From Leguminivora glycinivorella (lineage: Eukaryota; Arthropoda; Insecta; Lepidoptera; Tortricidae), in contig NC_062992.1 in assembly GCF_023078275.1 (NCBI RefSeq), positions 14,669,706 through 14,733,705 of the forward strand: a DNA stretch of 64,000 nucleotides. The letters run 5' to 3'. The notes under the pieces are model-generated. The model made no database searches, was not told where the DNA came from, and worked only from the letters and a program-made list of their open reading frames with translations. The translations under genes and the position numbers were made by a program. Shown piece by piece: positions 52,335 through 62,718 of the stretch (its first letter is position 1; every line of letters begins with the position of its first letter).

Positions 52335-53062
52335 TATGTCTTTCCCATCACGGAACAATGGTGTTCCGGACCTTTGGGAGGCGTGCGCGGGGCCGAAGCC
52401 AACGCGTAGAGGCCCTTTCGACACTTTAATGAAATGTAAGGGGTACACCGAGCGGATGTTGCCCTTGCCCGTATCATGGGACACACGCAGAGGCAACACC
52501 CGCCAGGGTGTAAGGACTATTTGAGAGTTAATGGAATCTAAAATGAACTGGTCTATTTTGATGAAAGTGATGGACTAAATACTGGGCTATGGATAAAAAA
52601 CCGGACGCCTGCCTAATAAAACGGTATCCAATTTTATTTCCGGCAGACGGTGACTCGTCCCCACAAGATGGGCCCCCACAAAAAGCGACATCCAAGATGG
52701 CTCAAGGGCAACACCGGTGTGAGAACTCAAGGGTGTCGAGAGGTGTACACCGCTTTCTGCCCAGTGGCCGTTAAGCCACTGTACCAACTCGCGTCTTATG
52801 CAAATTTTCACTTCCACCCCTGGGGCATGTAGCCCTAACGACCCCACTCTGGACGGCCAGCCAAGGCAAGCCAGAGGTAGAGAGTCCTGTCCCACCCACC
52901 CGCCTTACGGGTAACAGAACTCCCCAGGAGCACTCGGGTACGTGGGGTCGCTGTTCCCCAACAGCTCGCCACAAGCTGCCCTGCGTTGACTGATTGCACT
53001 GGTAAAACCAATGGGCGATGGGGTCGTCACATCCCTACGCCAATATTATTATTATTATTATT
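52335..53062 (+). mobile_element. 0.7-kb interspersed repeat, copy 2
   Basis: It matches 45192-45850 from TCTTTCCCATCACGGAACAA to CATCCCTACGCC, with an extra CACCCCTGGGGCATGTAGCC segment at about 52816. It is followed by an ATT microsatellite (53043-53062) and then the 3' end of a minus-strand LINE. The similarity is high by eye, so both copies are fairly young. Confidence 0.7.
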
Positions 53063-53089
53063 AGGTATTACTAAAATTATTTATGTCAG

Positions 53090-53860
53090 TCAATTTTCGT
53101 TGAAATAATTAATAAATTCTTCAATTGAGTAAAAGCACTCCCTCAATAACAGGGCTTTAAATCTATTTTTAAAAATATTTAGGCTAGTAATGTTCCTCCA
53201 CTCACTAGGAAGTTTGTTGTAGAGCTGTACCCCCTGGTAGTATGCGCAATGGCTCACTACTTTTAAGTTTGGCTGCAACTTACAACGTAGATATTTCCTT
53301 CGGGTATTTAGCCGTATTTCTCTTTCTTCAGAAGTCTCGTATTTGCCTAGATTTTTAAAGAGGTCAGTAAGGAGCAAAAGGATGTACAAACACGGGGCGG
53401 TCAGTATTCTCATGTTTATAAAGTGTTCCTTACATGATTGAGGTTGCGAAATCCGCACTATGGTTCTTATCGCTCGCTTTTGTATTACAAAGGCTTTATG
53501 CATATTATAGTCATAGCTATTGCCCCAAAATTGTATACTATAGCGAAGCTTCGATTCAACCAGTGCGTGATATACCATCTTCAAATGATTACGATCAACT
53601 ACGTCCCGTAAACTACGCAGAACATAGCAAGCAGAGCTGATGGAAGCCTCTACGTTTGCAAGCTCATTTTTCCAAGTAAGTAGATCGTCAATGTGGATGC
53701 CCAGGAACTTAACACTAGTAACGTTTTCAATGTGATTACCACAAAATTTAAGATCCAGCATATCCTTTTGCTTGACCGTAGACCTAAGGAGCATTGCACT
53801 GATGCACTCGTCTTGCTTGAATTCACCTTCAATTTGTTGCAACTGAACCAATGATGAAAT
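53090..53860 (-). pseudogene. LINE reverse transcriptase C-terminal part (shifted frame)
   Basis: About 250 residues continue the RT after the frameshift: an ECISAMLL block, the VKFLGIHIDD motif, then RYSIQFWGNS, AFVIQKRAIR and a C-terminal LRECFYS region. The order matches the C-terminus of the LINE at 4126-5691, showing the two belong to the same clade. The nominal ATG start is in the overlap and is not a real start. Confidence 0.8.
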
Positions 53861-56046
53861 AGTTCTAGCGCTCGATTTGCCTTGTCATTTAGATCATCCA
53901 GCGAATTAGAGTTAACAATTGCATTGGTGTCGTCTGCAAAAACTACTAAATTAATGTCCGGTATTTCATTCGTGATAAATTTTATCAGGTCGTTTGTATA
54001 CACAACGAATAAAACTGGGCCCAAAATAGAACCCTGGGGTACACCTCTCGTTATCTTAATGGGTTTGGACCTAACAACATTCTCACAATTGCCATCCACA
54101 TCAGAGATTTCTACGAACTGAGTTCTGTTATCAAAGTAGGATTTTATCAAATCTAATGATCTACCTCTAATGCCATAAAAATCAAGTTTTTGCATAAGTA
54201 TACTGTGATCAACCATGTCGAATGCGGAGCTTAAGTCTAGAAATATAGCCCCCACCTTAAGCTTTTGGTTTAGTCCATTCACAATAACACTTAATAAAGT
54301 ATCAATAGCTTGGGAGGTACCTCTAGATTTTTGATAAGCATATTGTGTATCACTCAAAATTCCATTTGCGTGTAAGTGCGCCATGAGCCTATTTTGAATA
54401 ATTTTCTCGAAAATTTTTGACAGAGTTGGCAGCACTGACACCGGCCGATAATTTTTTGGGTCCGTTTTTGGCCCCTTCTTATGAATTGGTATAATCCTAG
54501 CCGTCTTAAATTGATCTGGGAAGACCCCTTGTGTGATACAGTTATTGTAAAAATATGCGAGAGGCAAGGCTAATGTGTCTAAATTTTCCTTAATTACAGA
54601 TATAGGAATATCGTCATATCCCACCGACTTCTTCATTTTCATATTTTTCACTATTTTAGTTATTTCGTTAGCATTTGTGACGCCGAAAACAATATCGTTG
54701 TCCGTTTTTTTGTTGTGTTTCTGTAATATATTTAGCGCTGTGTCGCTGTCAGGGTGCCTTACGTTTTCATTAAATCCTTTTTCAAAGGCTTGTGAGAAAG
54801 TTTCTACGACAACATGAGGATCGTTTATGACCCTATTTAATAAGTCCCTTAATCTACTACCTGGCAGAACGTGATGACAGCACTTAAAGTTTTGAAGTTT
54901 ATCTTGCCCCTTAATGATTTTAAGAATTGTATTCCTATTGTTGTCACTGAAGAATAAGACTTTGTTCTGATTAAACTGATCGATGTTTTGTGTAGTTGCT
55001 TTTCGAGTCGTTTGCGTCGAGGTCGGTGGTTTTCTAGCTGTATATACGCTCCCTAGTGGGCCGACAGAGTCAGATGATGTCATATACGCAACTCCAGGTG
55101 ATTCTTCGAATGAGCATGTCCTCTTACTTGTCTTAGGGGTCACTGACCCATTGGCTATATTATTTGAGCTAGTCTTAGTATTTCCAATGCTATTTCTTGA
55201 TGACTTGTGAGGGGATGCCACCGATTTATTTTTTAGTAAGCTCCTGTAGAAATCGCACTTCTTCCGCGATTCAGATAATTCATTCTGTAACCCATAATTT
55301 TCATTTAGTAACTTTTGAACTTCATTATCTGCCCCCAATAATTTTTCTTCAAGGTCCTTTAGTTTTGTCCTCAGTTCATCTACTAAGTAAGTTTGTAACT
55401 GCGAATCTAGGTTTGGCAAACTCCTGGTACTAGTATCATTTTCATCCATTGAGCACAACGACGAAGATGGTGACAACATCATTGGTGATTCTAGCCCTTC
55501 ATTATTTTCTATATCTGATAAGGACTCAAACGAGTTTTGTGTCGGAATGTTCACATGAATTTGCTCTTGTAGTGTCAAGTCCAGAGTCTCATCAAGAATT
55601 TCATCACTAGTTTGCTCATTATTTATCAAATCAGACGTTTGAGGGTGCTCCGAGGGTGTCAAAACAGGCATTTGTGTATGCTGGGCATCCACACACGTTT
55701 GCCCATGAGATGCAGCATCGAGGTGTTGAACATCACTAGTCGTACCTGTTGCCAGTGGGGCCAAAGTATCTGCAGGCTTATTTTTACCTAATGTTACGTT
55801 TTGTCTATCCGTCTCTGTATTATTTACTGGGATACTATGTGTATTTGTGGAACTAGAACGTCGATTTGAATTATTTAAATTTGGACGACACGATAAACAT
55901 ATCCATGCCTTCCTTCTACCTGCAGTCATTAGTCTAAAAAGCTTGGCGGATCTTCGTGCACAAGGTAAACAAAATTTACATTTACATTTGGCGCATTTCA
56001 ACACGTCTTCTGACCGTAAGTTACATTTACTACATACTGGCGCCAT
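53650..56046 (-). CDS. Fusion of LINE ORF1 (PHD finger) to reverse transcriptase
   Basis: 798 residues. Residues 1-54 form a Cys-rich PHD-like zinc finger (CSKC, CAKCKCKFC, WICLSC). A Ser/Thr-rich linker follows, then a predicted coiled coil (about 215-275: DELRTKLKDLEEKLL...NENYGLQNEL). The beginning of an esterase-like ORF1 domain (VLFFSDNNR ... VLPGSRLRDLL) breaks off near residue 408. From there the sequence is the linker and reverse transcriptase of ORF2: VGYDDIP, NYRPVSVLPTL, LDLSSAFDMVDH, GVPQGSILGPVLF and FADD at about 702-705. The endonuclease is absent. After residue about 742 the frame is shifted and the remaining residues are nonsense. The ORF1 start ATG follows the usual layout. 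It is a deletion fusion rather than a normal LINE protein. Confidence 0.85.
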   Translation of the reverse strand: MAPVCSKCNLRSEDVLKCAKCKCKFCLPCARRSAKLFRLMTAGRRKAWICLSCRPNLNNSNRRSSSTNTHSIPVNNTETDRQNVTLGKNKPADTLAPLATGTTSDVQHLDAASHGQTCVDAQHTQMPVLTPSEHPQTSDLINNEQTSDEILDETLDLTLQEQIHVNIPTQNSFESLSDIENNEGLESPMMLSPSSSLCSMDENDTSTRSLPNLDSQLQTYLVDELRTKLKDLEEKLLGADNEVQKLLNENYGLQNELSESRKKCDFYRSLLKNKSVASPHKSSRNSIGNTKTSSNNIANGSVTPKTSKRTCSFEESPGVAYMTSSDSVGPLGSVYTARKPPTSTQTTRKATTQNIDQFNQNKVLFFSDNNRNTILKIIKGQDKLQNFKCCHHVLPGSRLRDLLNRVINDPHVVVETFSQAFEKGFNENVRHPDSDTALNILQKHNKKTDNDIVFGVTNANEITKIVKNMKMKKSVGYDDIPISVIKENLDTLALPLAYFYNNCITQGVFPDQFKTARIIPIHKKGPKTDPKNYRPVSVLPTLSKIFEKIIQNRLMAHLHANGILSDTQYAYQKSRGTSQAIDTLLSVIVNGLNQKLKVGAIFLDLSSAFDMVDHSILMQKLDFYGIRGRSLDLIKSYFDNRTQFVEISDVDGNCENVVRSKPIKITRGVPQGSILGPVLFVVYTNDLIKFITNEIPDINLVVFADDTNAIVNSNSLDDLNDKANRALELFHHWFSCNKLKVNSSKTSASVQCSLGLRSSKRICWILNFVVITLKTLLVLSSWASTLTIYLLGKMSLQT

Positions 56047-56302
56047 CTTTTGAGCTCAGTGCGCAGTTAGATTCTGAGGTATATTGCTAGTTCATTTACG
56101 AGCGATGCCGATTCTACACAACAAAGTTTGCTGGTTCACGATTGGTCCCGATTCGATTTGGCACTCACAATCGATTTCGAAACGATTTCGGGCTAGCAAC
56201 ACCAAACTGCGCGTGAAACGGAACGCATTGGCAGCTGTAAATGTCAGTGTCCAATCAGCTGTAACTGGTCCCGTTAGTTTTGGCCGAAAACAAACGAAAG
56301 AT
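56047..56302. other. Spacer between head-to-head LINEs
   Basis: Part of this should be the 5' UTR of the minus-strand LINE (GCGCCATCTTTTGAGCTCAG). The right end, AAACGAAAGAT (56292-56302), is the left target duplication of the plus-strand LINE, so the sequence originally continued at 58986. Confidence 0.6.
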
Positions 56303-58974
56303 ACTGCTTCATCCAAAAAATGAGCCCTTTCTGCAAGCAACACCTTCTGAATCTCTTCAATCTGTTCTTCATATCCGGTGAGGTCCCCGAGGATTGGAAG
56401 ACCCAAATAGTAATCCCAATCTTGAAGCCAGGCAAGGATCCCCAACAAGCATCTTCTTACCGCCCCATAGCATTATCTGCAACTATAGGGAAAATATTTG
56501 AACACTTGATTAAGAGCAGATTGGAATGGTTCGTTGAAAACAAAGGGCTCCTAGCAGATACGCAATTTGGATTTCGCAAGGGGAAAAGTACCTTGGACAG
56601 CTTATCCATTTTAACTGCAGATATAAGACTAGCACTCTCTAGAAAGCAACAACTTACCGCTTGTTTCTTAGATATATCTGCAGCTTATGACAATGTGCAG
56701 CTCCCACTGCTCAGAGCAAAACTGCTACAGCTGAGCATTCCTGTGAGAATTGTTAATATTGTCTGCAAACTGTTCATGGGAAGAACCATCAAAATTAGAT
56801 CTGGCAAATCTTTCCTCCCCCCTCGTACAATCTGGCAAGGCCTTCCTCAAGGCTCGGTCCTCAGCCCTCTTTTATATAATCTTTACACATTTGATATTGA
56901 TCAATCTGTCCTCCCCTTCTGTAATGTTCTCCAATACGCTGATGACCTGGTAGTTTATACTGCGGACCATAGTGTGGACAGTGCAACTGTTAGACTCAAT
57001 GAGGAATGGTTGCATGAGCATGGTCTATCTCTTTCTCCCTCAAAAAGCAGCACTGTTACCTTCACTCGCCGTCACTCCATCCCAAATATACTTCTTCGCT
57101 ATGAAGACCAAATTATACCCTCCAGTAATATGGTAAAATTTCTGGGAGTGTTTTTTGATTCCAAAATGTCAGGTGTTCCACATTTGAAACATATCGTTGG
57201 CAAATGTGAAAGAGGCATAAATGTTCTCCGATCTCTCTCTGGGGTTTGGTGGGGTGCACATCCTTACTGCCAGAAATTAGTGTACAATGCCTTAATCCGC
57301 AGCCAAATGGACTATGGCTCCCTTGTCCTAGAACCCTGCAATAAAGAAGCACTCAGAAAGTTAGATGCTATTCAAGCAAAATGTCTAAGGATAATTCTGG
57401 GAGCTATGAGATCCTCACCAAAGAATGGCATGCAGGTGGAGTGTGTAGATCCACCGCTATCTCTCCGCAGACAACTCCTTGCAGACCGATATGTATTGAG
57501 GGCTTGCTCCATATCAAATCACTTGCTCATCCCTCGGCTACAAGCTCTCTCCGCCTTGATACCTGTAAATGCATATTGGTCTCATAAAGATACACCTAGG
57601 TTTATATCTAGTTTTCGAAAAATTCAAGACCTGCCTGCCTTACTCTATAGCACAGGTAAAAATGTAATCTTTGAAACCTATTATAACTGTTTAATTTACT
57701 CTCCCAAAGTAATTTTAAATTTTAACATTAATAAAAATGACCCCGGAGCCAATGCAAAATTTAACAAAGAATTGGAAAAGTGGGAAGATTTCTTACCAAT
57801 TTACACAGACGCATCAAAACTGAACAATAATAGCTGTGTGGGAGCAGCAATTTGGATACCCAGATACCGTATCCTTCTATCCTACAAATGCCCTTCACAG
57901 GCCTCTGTCTTTACCGGTGAATCAATTGCATTGATGGAGGCTGTGACATATGTAGAGTCTCACAGCATCCCAAAAGTTGTCATTTTCTCTGACGCTAAAA
58001 GCTGCTTACAGGCCGTATTGGGCAACCATTTCAAAATGAAAATGTTATCCCCATTCATCCTCAATCTGAAACAAGCATTACACAGATGTCACGAAAAAGG
58101 CCTACAGATAACATTAGTCTGGATTCCTGGCCACTGCGGGATAGAAGGTAATGAGGATGCCGATATGTGGGCAAAACAAGCAATCCTCAATGGATCAGAC
58201 TCACACAGCATGGTTCTCGCATCCGACCTAATGATTAAAGCTCGCCGTGATTTGAGAGACGACTGGCAAAAACTATGGGACGCTTCCAGACGCCATGTTG
58301 GAAAACATTATGGAAACATACAGCCAATTATTCCATATAAACCATGGTTCTTCCGCTTCCGTTCCGCTACCAAATGGGCCACGTCTACACTCTGTCGTCT
58401 CCGATTAGGTCACGTCTGTACTCCGGTGTTCCTTGCCAAAATTAGGGTTCGGGATAGTTCCCTGTGCGAATGCGGGCTTGACGAAGGAACTCCTGATCAC
58501 ATTTTCTTTTCGTGCAGCAGGCTTAAACACTCGATGTACGACATTTTACCAAAAAACATCCCGCGTCCTATCAATTTTCAAACGCTCCTGGTCCTCATGG
58601 ACCCTCCCATTACCGCATTGCTTCTCAAACACATACAGGAAAATAACATTAAACTTTAAATTCTTTTCTTATTCCTTTTCTCCTAACATAATATTACACT
58701 GTCAATTGTCAATCTCTAATTTCTCCTTATGTTGGCATGCTTACTAACTGTCAAAACTGTCGCCCTTTCTCGCTCTTCTCTCTAATAAACTGTACATTCG
58801 TCCTGTGCTGTCTGTGATGTCCTTAACATTAAATGTTTTTTGTTTTAGGTTTCCAGCTCCTTTCCCACCACAAAAATTTTCACCGAACATTCTTATCGTG
58901 CGTTGTATGTCTAACGTCATCATTGGCAAAATCCCTTCTGCCAAAAGAGGGGAAAGCCATAAAAAAAAATAAAA
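56303..58974 (+). mobile_element. I-like LINE, 5'-truncated, with 11-bp target duplication
   Basis: AAACGAAAGAT at 56292-56302 and 58975-58985 brackets the element. The copy starts inside the reverse transcriptase and retains RT, RNase H, a C-terminal zinc-like motif, a 3' UTR of about 300 bp and an A-rich tail (58961-58974). The readable frame has no stop. Truncation makes it non-autonomous despite the intact enzymes. Confidence 0.9.
56320..58659 (+). CDS. I-clade LINE reverse transcriptase-RNase H (N-terminally truncated)
   Basis: 779 residues. RT blocks in order: PILKPGKDPQQASSYRPIAL, FGFRKGKSTLDS, LDISAAYDNV, GLPQGSVLSPLLYNLY, YADD at 206-209 (56935-56946), then KFLGVFFDSK. RNase H has the usual four acidic positions in YTDASK, GESIALMEA, FSDAKSC and GNEDAD (about residues 495-615), indicating hydrolysis of the RNA strand of RNA:DNA hybrids. 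A CECGLDEGTPDHIFFSC motif near the end is a C-x-C...H...C knuckle. The endonuclease and the N-terminal RT motif are missing. The first Met follows only a few remaining coding triplets after the 5' junction at 56303, so it is an accidental start. RNase H within the ORF points to the I/Nimb group rather than CR1. Confidence 0.9.
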   Translation: MSPFCKQHLLNLFNLFFISGEVPEDWKTQIVIPILKPGKDPQQASSYRPIALSATIGKIFEHLIKSRLEWFVENKGLLADTQFGFRKGKSTLDSLSILTADIRLALSRKQQLTACFLDISAAYDNVQLPLLRAKLLQLSIPVRIVNIVCKLFMGRTIKIRSGKSFLPPRTIWQGLPQGSVLSPLLYNLYTFDIDQSVLPFCNVLQYADDLVVYTADHSVDSATVRLNEEWLHEHGLSLSPSKSSTVTFTRRHSIPNILLRYEDQIIPSSNMVKFLGVFFDSKMSGVPHLKHIVGKCERGINVLRSLSGVWWGAHPYCQKLVYNALIRSQMDYGSLVLEPCNKEALRKLDAIQAKCLRIILGAMRSSPKNGMQVECVDPPLSLRRQLLADRYVLRACSISNHLLIPRLQALSALIPVNAYWSHKDTPRFISSFRKIQDLPALLYSTGKNVIFETYYNCLIYSPKVILNFNINKNDPGANAKFNKELEKWEDFLPIYTDASKLNNNSCVGAAIWIPRYRILLSYKCPSQASVFTGESIALMEAVTYVESHSIPKVVIFSDAKSCLQAVLGNHFKMKMLSPFILNLKQALHRCHEKGLQITLVWIPGHCGIEGNEDADMWAKQAILNGSDSHSMVLASDLMIKARRDLRDDWQKLWDASRRHVGKHYGNIQPIIPYKPWFFRFRSATKWATSTLCRLRLGHVCTPVFLAKIRVRDSSLCECGLDEGTPDHIFFSCSRLKHSMYDILPKNIPRPINFQTLLVLMDPPITALLLKHIQENNIKL

Positions 58975-58985
58975 AAACGAAAGAT

Positions 58986-60834
58986 GTTATCTTTTTGCGA
59001 TTTTAAATGTTATTCTTGCTGTAACGGCTATAAGAGTGCTCTTACCGGTATTTTAGTTGGTGATTTAGTGCCTCTTGTGCTCCGTTCTTGTGCAAAAATC
59101 AATAATACGTGCCGGCTTCTTGTAGTGTTTCACGAGTCACTTTTGTTTTTGAGTTGTAAGTATTTATACGAAATTAAAATTGATAGGAGCCCTGCTTTCA
59201 CTGTTTACATGGCCGGGGTTGCCATACTTGTTTTTACAAGAACATAAGACCTGTATCTTTATTTTAATATCATGATATCACGTCAAACACATTCTGAAAA
59301 AAAATGTAGGCATCATCAGTGTAGTTATGATAGTACGTATTTAATAGGTGGCGCTACAAAATTGAGACGCGCTACATACTACATGCGCATCGTTCATCAT
59401 TCTGTTACGTCATCGCATAGGATATTGTTTTTTTTTCGTCTGTTTTTGATGTGTTTATTTTTTCTTACTTTTGTATTTTTATGCTTTTATGTATTTTTAG
59501 TTACACAGTGCTTTGGTTCTTACTGTCATGCTATGTAACGTATTTGAAATAAATAAATAGATCATGTCATCGTGTCTTTTTTGTCCATTTTCTCTAATTG
59601 AGATAAAAAGCGCTCGTTATTCTGACTGAATAGAACTGACCTCAAATTCACTAAAACTATCAAAACAAATAAAATGGACATTAAAAGGAAAAGCTCGTTT
59701 ATGTCTAAACCCTGAACCGAATTCAAATAATATTTCACACAAAAAAGATGTACCTATGAGTCGGACAAATACCTACGTTAAAACGCGAAGAGATTGACTG
59801 TTCGCATATTTTTCACGTTTTCACCTCTTAATGCACGAGTGCTGTCAACCACCTACGTGAATGAATTATTTAAGCGAGAATTCACCGAAGTCTCAAAAAT
59901 TTGCTGAAGTTCCGAGAATTCACTGAAAACGCTCTGAACATTTGTCACTGGTACTGGTAATTTTACGCGCAAAAATAAGCAGAAAAACCGTTAAAAAGTA
60001 AATTGAGTGACAGTTGTTTTTGTGAAGCCTTTTATAAAGACGAGGCGATGATAGGTATTCAAGGATACCTATTCTAAGATACCTGATTTGACTGACCAAC
60101 ACAAATTCATATGTATCATACACTCACGCTTGTATTTCCAAAGGGAGTACCACTATTAGCAAGTAAGCGATTGAAAGAAAACCATATTTTGATATAGTGA
60201 CAGGTTGCTGTGGTATCCCAATAAATGGCGGTGTGCTGGCAACACTCAGTTGCTGTCAACATGGCACCAAGCGAGTGAGGTCGGATAATGCCGTACGGAG
60301 AAATAGTTGTTTTATTTATTATAGAAGTCCCCCGTTGATATAATTTATCAAAGGAGGACAGTACACTAGTCACAATATTGCACGACACAATTGAACTCAT
60401 ATCTCAAAGCTGTATTCTACGACACCCACGGAAGGAAAGGAGGTGGTGATACTGGTGATGTCCTAAATGATCCACCAAAACAAAATGACATCCTCTTAAT
60501 AATTAGTGTGTAAAAAGCTCAAACAAAACTAAAATACAAATTAAAACGTATCCATGACATGGCTGTCCGCCATTTTTAATTACATCTCAAAGAACATGCG
60601 CTCGTCCACTCGTTCTTTCATTCATTCCGTTCACTCTAATTGCTCACCCGTTTTAATTTTATTCCGTCGACAGTTTGTTTACCTTTGACTGAATGAGTGT
60701 CTGAAATGAATGACAAATGGGACAACTTTGTTGTTGGTATTTTTGTTTTGAAGTGACTAAAGTCATGGTATGACCAAATTATAATTAATATACTCGTTGA
60801 CATCACCAATCCCCATGATTAGAATCTTATGAAA
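58986..60834. other. Gene-free stretch
   Basis: Several short frames (for example 58984-59247, 59272-59538) have no recognisable domain and begin at or near the LINE flank. GACACCCACGGAAGGAAAGG at 60421 is shared with 42897. No gene is supported. Confidence 0.35.
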
Positions 60835-61023
60835 GTCGAGAAGGACAAGTTCAGGTAGTACCTAGACTTGGCTCACGAGATAACCGCCATGTGGGATGTT
60901 GATTCGACGATCATTGTCCCGATAGTCGTTTCAGCGAACAGTCTGTAGCGAAGAGCCTCATCCATTTTGAGAGACTCTCGCTATGTGGTTGGATCAAGGG
61001 TGAGATGCAGAAAAAAGTATTAT
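60835..61023 (+). pseudogene. LINE C-terminal remnant with frameshift
   Basis: Reading from about 60859 gives YLDLAHEITAMWDV then a run of aliphatic residues (IIVPIVVSANSL) and a stop. One base later another frame continues AKSLIHFERLSL and a GWIKGEMQKKVL ending. Together they resemble the conserved C-terminal tail of many insect LINE polyproteins. No upstream part is kept. Confidence 0.5.
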
Positions 61024-61351
61024 ACTTAAGTAGTATAGGTACTTTCCTTCTATTTATGTCAGAGGACCCATGTTAAAACGGCCGGTTTATACACGTAGTT
61101 GAAATTACTATGCACTCTGGATTTTTAACTGTCAGCAAAAATATTTTATTGCTGATTAAAAATAGTCAGCATCCGAATTAAAATCCAAATATAGATAAAT
61201 CTGTACAGTTTGTGGTCAGAAACGGCCATGTTTAATTAGTTTTTTTATGTTTAGTGTCTCTTTTTGTTTTTATCGGTTGAATCGTTATTTTATTTGATCC
61301 GCTACTTTTGATGCTGTCTTTACTTTATGTGTAAGTGTAGGTGTATAATAA

Positions 61352-61382
61352 TAGTGTGTATGTATGTATGTATGTATGTATA
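61352..61382. repeat. GTAT tetranucleotide microsatellite
   Basis: TGTATGTATGTATGTATGTA run. Confidence 0.85.
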
Positions 61383-61542
61383 TGTTGCAGTAAACCCGCG
61401 CTCGCACAAAACCGCAAGCAGGGCGCGTGAATGTGGTACAAATTTAATTTGGTCGCGGTTCGCGCGCCGAGTGTTGTGCAGTCACAGATCACCTTCGTAC
61501 TGGATGAAGCATATATCATAAAACAATATAAGCCAAGTTTGA

Positions 61543-62015
61543 AGCGCTGGTGGCTTAGCGTTTGACTTTCAATCCGAAGGTTGTGGACTCGTACCAATGA
61601 CTCGTACAATGACCGCAAACTGAAAAATTTACTAAGTAATTAGCAAATGTTATTATACTTCAAATGAATATTTAAATGATTTAGCGAAATTTAGATATAT
61701 TTTAGCAATGTATAAATTTATACTAAAGTCTCGTTATAAGTGCCTTTCTTTATATCTTGCTGCGCCCAACAGGGTACATAATGCGATCTGTATATAAATA
61801 TATATTTAATATCCCGCCTGTGTAACCATTACTTGCAATAAATGATTGAGTATTGAGTATTCTACGATATGTCATATGATATTTTGCCCGTCACTTGTTG
61901 GTAAAGAAAGACATCGCGAGGAATCCAGACTAATCCCAACAGGGCCTAGTGTACCATCTCTTTCTAATTGGAATTTCAGATGGCAGTCGCTATTGTAAAA
62001 ACCAGTGTTAACGCC
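61543..62015 (+). mobile_element. SINE family A, old plus-strand copy, interrupted
   Basis: The head part GCGCTGGTGGCTTAGCG with CAATCCGAAGGTTGTGG lies at 61543-61600. The body resumes at about 61870 with ATCGCGAGGAATCCAGACTA, CAGATGGCAGTCGCTATTG and GTAAAAACCAGTG. About 260 bp in between end in a TTGAGTA-repeat LINE tail (61840-61860), so a LINE fragment inserted into it. Confidence 0.55.
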
Positions 62016-62307
62016 CAAAATGCCCGGACGGAAATTTTGATAGGCCACCTCCATGGCAAAACTAAAGTAAATTGATAACATTTTTGCCAACTTTATTTAA
62101 TTATAACTTTTGATAGGTTTAAGATGTGCTTGTACTTATTCATTGCTTGCCGTTGGCCGTTAAAAGACGGCTAGTCTTACTAATATGGTATATAGTGGAG
62201 AAATCGGGGCCGGTTCCATCGTGCCGAAATAGATGGCAGCTAACCGGCCAGCTACAAAAGCCAGTTCACATCCGACATACAGCACTAGTGTATTTTCATA
62301 TTTTTAA

Positions 62308-62570
62308 CCGACTTCAAAAAAAGGAGGAGGTTCTCAGTTCGACTGAATTTTTTTTTTTTTTTGTATGTATGTTACTCGATATCTCCGAGAATTATGGACC
62401 GATTTTCAAATATTTTTTTTCAATCGATCAGGTATAACCCCGAGATGGTCCCATTGGCACCAAGTCGGGGTTTGATGACAGGATCTTGGAGAAATCGAGG
62501 GAACTCTTCAAATGTTATAGGCACATGTAATGTTTTTAGTATATTTTTCAAAGGTACACCAGTATTTACG
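62308..62570 (+). repeat. AACCGACTT repeat, plus copy
   Basis: AACCGACTTCAAAAAAAGGA start, a T-run, TCGATATCTCCGAGAATTA, CCCGAGATGGTCCCATTGGC: inverse-orientation match to 35292-35640. Confidence 0.65.
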
Positions 62571-62718
62571 CCTGATGGTAATAATTTTATGTGGCTGATC
62601 TGATGATGGAAGGTCAACTCCTCAATGGTTAGGAGTTAAAGGATAATTCTTTCACTACTGTACATATATTCGGACTGATACATATAATATCAATAGGAAC
62701 CACTAAAAATAAACAAAT

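Larger units (their letters stand above)
53063..56046 (-). mobile_element. Internally deleted CR1/Daphne-like LINE
   Basis: A minus-strand LINE with a PHD-finger ORF1 start, a reverse transcriptase and a complete C-terminus. The end of ORF1 and the endonuclease domain are missing. The deletion joins the two ORFs in one frame (junction about 54820). A second lesion, one missing base near 53820, breaks the RT C-terminus. Beyond 56046 a short 5' UTR is likely but its limit is not visible. Confidence 0.85.

Noticed and set aside
56092..56448. 118-residue minus-strand ORF
   Set aside because: It spans the LINE target-duplication junction, so it is a chance frame opposite the RT.
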